Source of the DNA: Cypionkella sp.
GTDB lineage: Bacteria; Pseudomonadota; Alphaproteobacteria; Rhodobacterales; Rhodobacteraceae
Direction: 5' to 3'
NCBI GenBank assembly: GCA_023255415.1
Contig: JALRIN010000042.1
Location: 1-23,295 of the forward strand
DNA length: 23,295 nucleotides
How positions within the stretch are numbered: position 1 is the first letter of the stretch; the number at the start of each line of letters is the position of its first letter. The notes beneath the pieces were generated by a model, which was not told where the DNA came from, did not search any database, and saw nothing but the letters and a program-made list of their open reading frames with translations. Positions 21,245 to 23,295 of this stretch are shown here, piece after piece. The position numbers and the translations under genes are program-made.

Positions 21245-22900
21245 ATGACAGAGCCGACAATTCTGACCAATGCGGTTGTGCTGACAATGGACACAGCGCG
21301 GCCCCGGGCCGAGGCGGTGGGCTTTGCCGCAGGCCGCATCGTGGCGGTGGGCAGTCATGCCGAGGTGACCGCCGCGCTGCCCGATGCGCGGGTGATAGAT
21401 GCAGGCGGGCGCAGCCTGTTGCCGGGCTTTGTCGAAAGCCATCTGCATCTGGTCCTGGGCGGTGCCGAGTTAAGCCAGCTGCAACTGGGCGGCCTTTACG
21501 GCTTTGACGCGCTGCATAAGGCCTTTGCCGATTATGCCGCCGCCTTCCCAGAGCGCCCGATCTTGCTGGCGCAGGGGGCAAGCTATGAAATCTTGGGCGC
21601 GCCTGTCACCCGCGCCGATCTGGACCGCGTGCTGCCTGATCGCCCCATCGCCATGATGTCGCCCGATCATCACACGGTTTGGGCCAATACCGCTGCGCTG
21701 ACCGCCGCAGGCCTGCTGCAGGGCGCCAAGATGCCGCATGGCCACGAGGTGGTGATGGGGGCAGACGGGCTTGCCAGCGGCGAGCTGCGCGAGTTCGAAG
21801 CCTTTGGCCCCATTCTGGCCCTGGGCGGCGAAGCGCATCTGCAACTTGGGATCGCCACAGGGGCGGAACCCGCGCCCTGGCCTTCAGAGGCGATGCGCGC
21901 TGCCGATCGCGACAAGGTGGCGGCTGGGCTTGCGCATTGTGCAGCCCATGGCATCACCTCGATGGTGAATATGGATGGCAACCGCTACACCTGCGAGTTG
22001 CTGCGCGAACTAGAGGCTGAAGGCCGGCTGACGGCGCGGGTCAAGGTGCCGTTCCATTTCAAACCGCATATGGATCTTGCCGAGCTGGACCGTGCCTCGG
22101 CGATGGCGGCCGACTATTGTGGGGAATGGGTCAGCAGTGGCTTTGTAAAGATGTTCATGGATGGCGTGGTCGACAGCCGCACCGCCTTTATGCTGCACCC
22201 CTATCCTGACAGCGATATCACCGGCGCGCCGCTGTTCGATCCCGCCCGCTTTCGCGATATCTGCACCGAGATCGACCGGCGCGGCCTGCAGATTGCCGTG
22301 CATGCCATTGGCGATGGCGCGGTGCGCACCACGATCGACGGCTACGAGGCCGCCCAAAGCACCGGCAACCGCGATCTGCGCCACCGCATCGAACATATCG
22401 AACTGATCGATCCTGCCGATATTGCCCGCATCCCGGCTTTGGGCATCGTGGCAAGCCTGCAGCCGCCGCATGCCCCGGGGGCGATGGATTTCCCGATGTC
22501 GACGATGGGTTCTGTAATCGCGCGCGATCGCTGGCAAGATGCCTATCTGTGCCGCAGCTTGGTCGAGGCGGGGGCAAAGGTGGCTTTTGCCAGTGATTGG
22601 CCGGTGACCGATGTCTCGGTGCTGCGCGGGGTGCAGGCGGCTTTGACGCGGCCAACCTACCAGGGGTCAGCCAACCAACAGATGGGGCTTTACGAGACGC
22701 TTTATGCCTATACCGCCGGGGGGGCTTGGGCTGCGCATATGGAAAATCTGACCGGGCGGCTGATGGTTGGCCTTGCCGCCGATCTGGTGCTGCTTGATGG
22801 CGATATCGAGACCACTGCACCGCAAGATCTGGGCAATATGGGAATCGCTCTGACGATTGCAGGCGGAAAGATCACCTATGACGGCGGCCGAGTCGGCTAA
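21245..22900 (+). CDS. YtcJ-type amidohydrolase (amidohydrolase family 3)
   Basis: The 551-residue protein has the metal-dependent hydrolase barrel of the YtcJ group: G-F-V-E-S-H-L-H-L with His66 and His68, F-V-K-M-F-M-D-G-V-V-D with the likely carboxylated Lys, A-V-H-A-I-G-D-G-A-V, H-R-I-E-H-I-E-L, and F-A-S-D-W-P-V. An N-terminal and C-terminal strand set forms the usual beta sandwich. Members cleave amide, formamide or similar C-N bonds; the specific substrate is unknown. The ATG at 21245 is preceded by AAGGAG at six bases, a strong site; a GTG 21 bases upstream is not needed. It follows the ureohydrolase gene and may act on the same compound after urea release, which is inference. Cytosolic: no signal peptide. 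Confidence 0.87.
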   Translation: MTEPTILTNAVVLTMDTARPRAEAVGFAAGRIVAVGSHAEVTAALPDARVIDAGGRSLLPGFVESHLHLVLGGAELSQLQLGGLYGFDALHKAFADYAAAFPERPILLAQGASYEILGAPVTRADLDRVLPDRPIAMMSPDHHTVWANTAALTAAGLLQGAKMPHGHEVVMGADGLASGELREFEAFGPILALGGEAHLQLGIATGAEPAPWPSEAMRAADRDKVAAGLAHCAAHGITSMVNMDGNRYTCELLRELEAEGRLTARVKVPFHFKPHMDLAELDRASAMAADYCGEWVSSGFVKMFMDGVVDSRTAFMLHPYPDSDITGAPLFDPARFRDICTEIDRRGLQIAVHAIGDGAVRTTIDGYEAAQSTGNRDLRHRIEHIELIDPADIARIPALGIVASLQPPHAPGAMDFPMSTMGSVIARDRWQDAYLCRSLVEAGAKVAFASDWPVTDVSVLRGVQAALTRPTYQGSANQQMGLYETLYAYTAGGAWAAHMENLTGRLMVGLAADLVLLDGDIETTAPQDLGNMGIALTIAGGKITYDGGRVG

Positions 22901-22918
22901 AATCAGGGAATCGCCCCC

Positions 22919-22946
22919 CAGATTCCGAGCGTTTTGCGGAAATCTG
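22919..22946 (+). terminator. Hairpin after the amidohydrolase gene
   Basis: CAGATTCCG (22919-22927) pairs with CGGAAATCTG (22937-22946) with one bulged A, nine pairs and a 9-base loop. A smaller GGAATC/GATTCC stem at 22907-22926 competes with it. No T-run follows directly, so it is only a weak candidate terminator separating the operon from the ribosomal RNA promoter. Confidence 0.3.
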
Positions 22947-23018
22947 AAAAAGATGCGGTTTTCTGGCGGTTGAAACTTTAGGCAGTCGCTGCGAAAAACC
23001 CCTGTAAACATTGAGCGT

Positions 23019-23050
23019 AACAGAAAAAAGACACCCAAACTGATTTTTCC
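23019..23050 (+). promoter_or_regulatory. A/T-tract region upstream of the rrn promoter (UP-element-like)
   Basis: Phased A and T runs (CAGAAAAAAGAC at 23020-23031, AAACT, GATTTTTCC) sit just upstream of the -35, in an otherwise GC-rich sequence. This placement suits RNA polymerase alpha-subunit contacts. Inferred from composition and position only. Confidence 0.45.
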
Positions 23051-23052
23051 AC

Positions 23053-23081
23053 TTGCGGGCTCTGGCAACTCACCCTAGATA
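23053..23081 (+). promoter_or_regulatory. Ribosomal RNA operon promoter
   Basis: TTGCGG (23053-23058) is 17 bp from TAGATA (23076-23081). Transcription should start near 23088, after a GC-rich discriminator (ACGGCTC). The -10 ends in A instead of T, the feature reported for most Rhodobacter promoters including ribosomal ones, which makes them depend on the activator CarD. The discriminator suggests ppGpp/DksA control. Position ahead of a recognisable 16S leader supports the call. Confidence 0.75.
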
Positions 23082-23181
23082 ACGGCTCACCGAAGACGAA
23101 CAGACGCAGCAATGCAGACGAACGGAAACGGAAGCGATGCTGAAATGCTCGCGCAGAATAACTGGAGATGAGATGGAAGAT

Positions 23182-23200
23182 ACGCCCGAATATCGGGTGT
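23182..23200 (+). promoter_or_regulatory. Leader hairpin before boxA
   Basis: ACGCCCGA (23182-23189) and TCGGGTGT (23193-23200) pair over eight positions (one G-U) around an ATA loop. It lies 18 bases before boxA, the place of the boxB-like hairpin in ribosomal leaders. Confidence 0.55.
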
Positions 23201-23218
23201 GTTGTCAGTTTTGTGTCC

Positions 23219-23232
23219 TAGCTCTTTGACAT
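23219..23232 (+). promoter_or_regulatory. boxA antitermination site
   Basis: TAGCTCTTTGACAT matches the boxA core (E. coli TGCTCTTTAACA) at all but one or two places. NusB-NusE/S10 bind this RNA site so that the polymerase reads through the ribosomal operon without early termination. Confidence 0.75.
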
Positions 23233-23295
23233 TGATGGAATTGAAGGGATATGTGGGCGGTTTGGGCGCATCGGCGTCTAACACGTAGCATATCT

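Larger units (their letters stand above)
23088..23295 (+). ncRNA. 5' leader of the 16S rRNA precursor (gene runs off the right edge)
   Basis: From the promoter to the right edge there is no credible protein gene. The stretch GCTCTTTGACATTGATGGAATTG, then AAGGGATATGTGGGCGG and TTTGGGCGCATCGGCGTCTAAC, is what I recall just upstream of 16S genes in Rhodobacterales. Within it lie a direct repeat AGACGAAC (23094 and 23116), an 8-bp hairpin and boxA. The mature 16S start is not reached, so no rRNA gene is called. The 22901-23050 part between the last gene and the promoter holds only the weak hairpin and the A/T tracts. Confidence 0.75.

Noticed and set aside
20123..21448. 441-codon minus-strand frame across the ureohydrolase gene
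   Set aside because: Opposite a gene with all six metal ligands; no start signal or motif of its own.
23087..23284. 65-codon minus-strand frame at the right edge
   Set aside because: It lies in the ribosomal RNA leader, has no ribosome binding site, and matches the non-coding promoter-leader layout better.
1..23295. CRISPR array, insertion sequence, prophage or toxin-antitoxin pair
   Set aside because: I found no regularly spaced repeats, transposase or integrase motifs, or small paired toxin genes; codon use and GC look even throughout.

Overview
The window looks like chromosomal DNA from an alphaproteobacterium of the Rhodobacteraceae (Rhodobacterales). The evidence is the high GC content, the obgE-proB-proA order, a ChpT-type histidine phosphotransferase, a perfect CtrA box, an olsBA pair, a bactofilin, a type 2 heme A synthase, and a ribosomal RNA promoter and leader of the kind found upstream of 16S genes in this family. 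I cannot fix the genus. Coding density is very high, many neighbouring genes overlap by 4 bp, and three genes (proB, chpT, the MFS gene) appear to start with TTG. I saw no insertion sequence, prophage, CRISPR array or tRNA.

Layout. 1-118: tail of a GNAT acetyltransferase. 205-3655: obgE, proB, proA (ribosome-assembly GTPase and the first two steps of proline synthesis), with a GC-rich palindromic element between proB and proA. 3645-4454: chpT (minus) divergent from a 57-residue DUF3553 protein. 4467-6188: a CtrA box and promoter in front of olsB-olsA (ornithine lipid synthesis). 6185-12289: a redox island. On the minus strand it has a small PepSY protein, a DUF2271 protein, a membrane PepSY/flavodoxin/NADPH-reductase fusion and an ApbE flavin transferase. 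Divergent from these is an OmpR-type response regulator and histidine kinase. 12293-13777: a degenerate ThiE-like protein (minus) and a TrmJ-family RNA methyltransferase. 13868-15352: a GMC oxidoreductase. 15414-19664: ctaA, an M32 carboxypeptidase, an MFS transporter and a PaaI thioesterase, joined by 4-bp overlaps. 19686-20063: bactofilin (minus). 20240-22900: an agmatinase/ureohydrolase-family enzyme and a YtcJ-type amidohydrolase. 22901-23295: no protein gene; it holds a ribosomal RNA promoter, a leader hairpin and boxA, so a 16S gene should start just past the right edge.

The most interesting part is 6185-12289. The genes are consistent with a chain taking electrons from cytosolic NADPH through FAD and FMN domains and membrane hemes to the periplasm. 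There a secreted DUF2271 protein carries a T-G-A-S sequence that resembles the site where ApbE attaches FMN covalently. The divergent intergenic region holds two inverted copies of a 21-bp site (AAGCTGAC-N6-CTGAAGC), each containing CTGA repeats 11 bp apart. This is the layout expected for an OmpR-type regulator controlling both directions. The second notable point is a perfect TTAA-N7-TTAAC CtrA box placed at the -35 of a candidate olsB promoter, close to the gene for the phosphotransferase that feeds CtrA.
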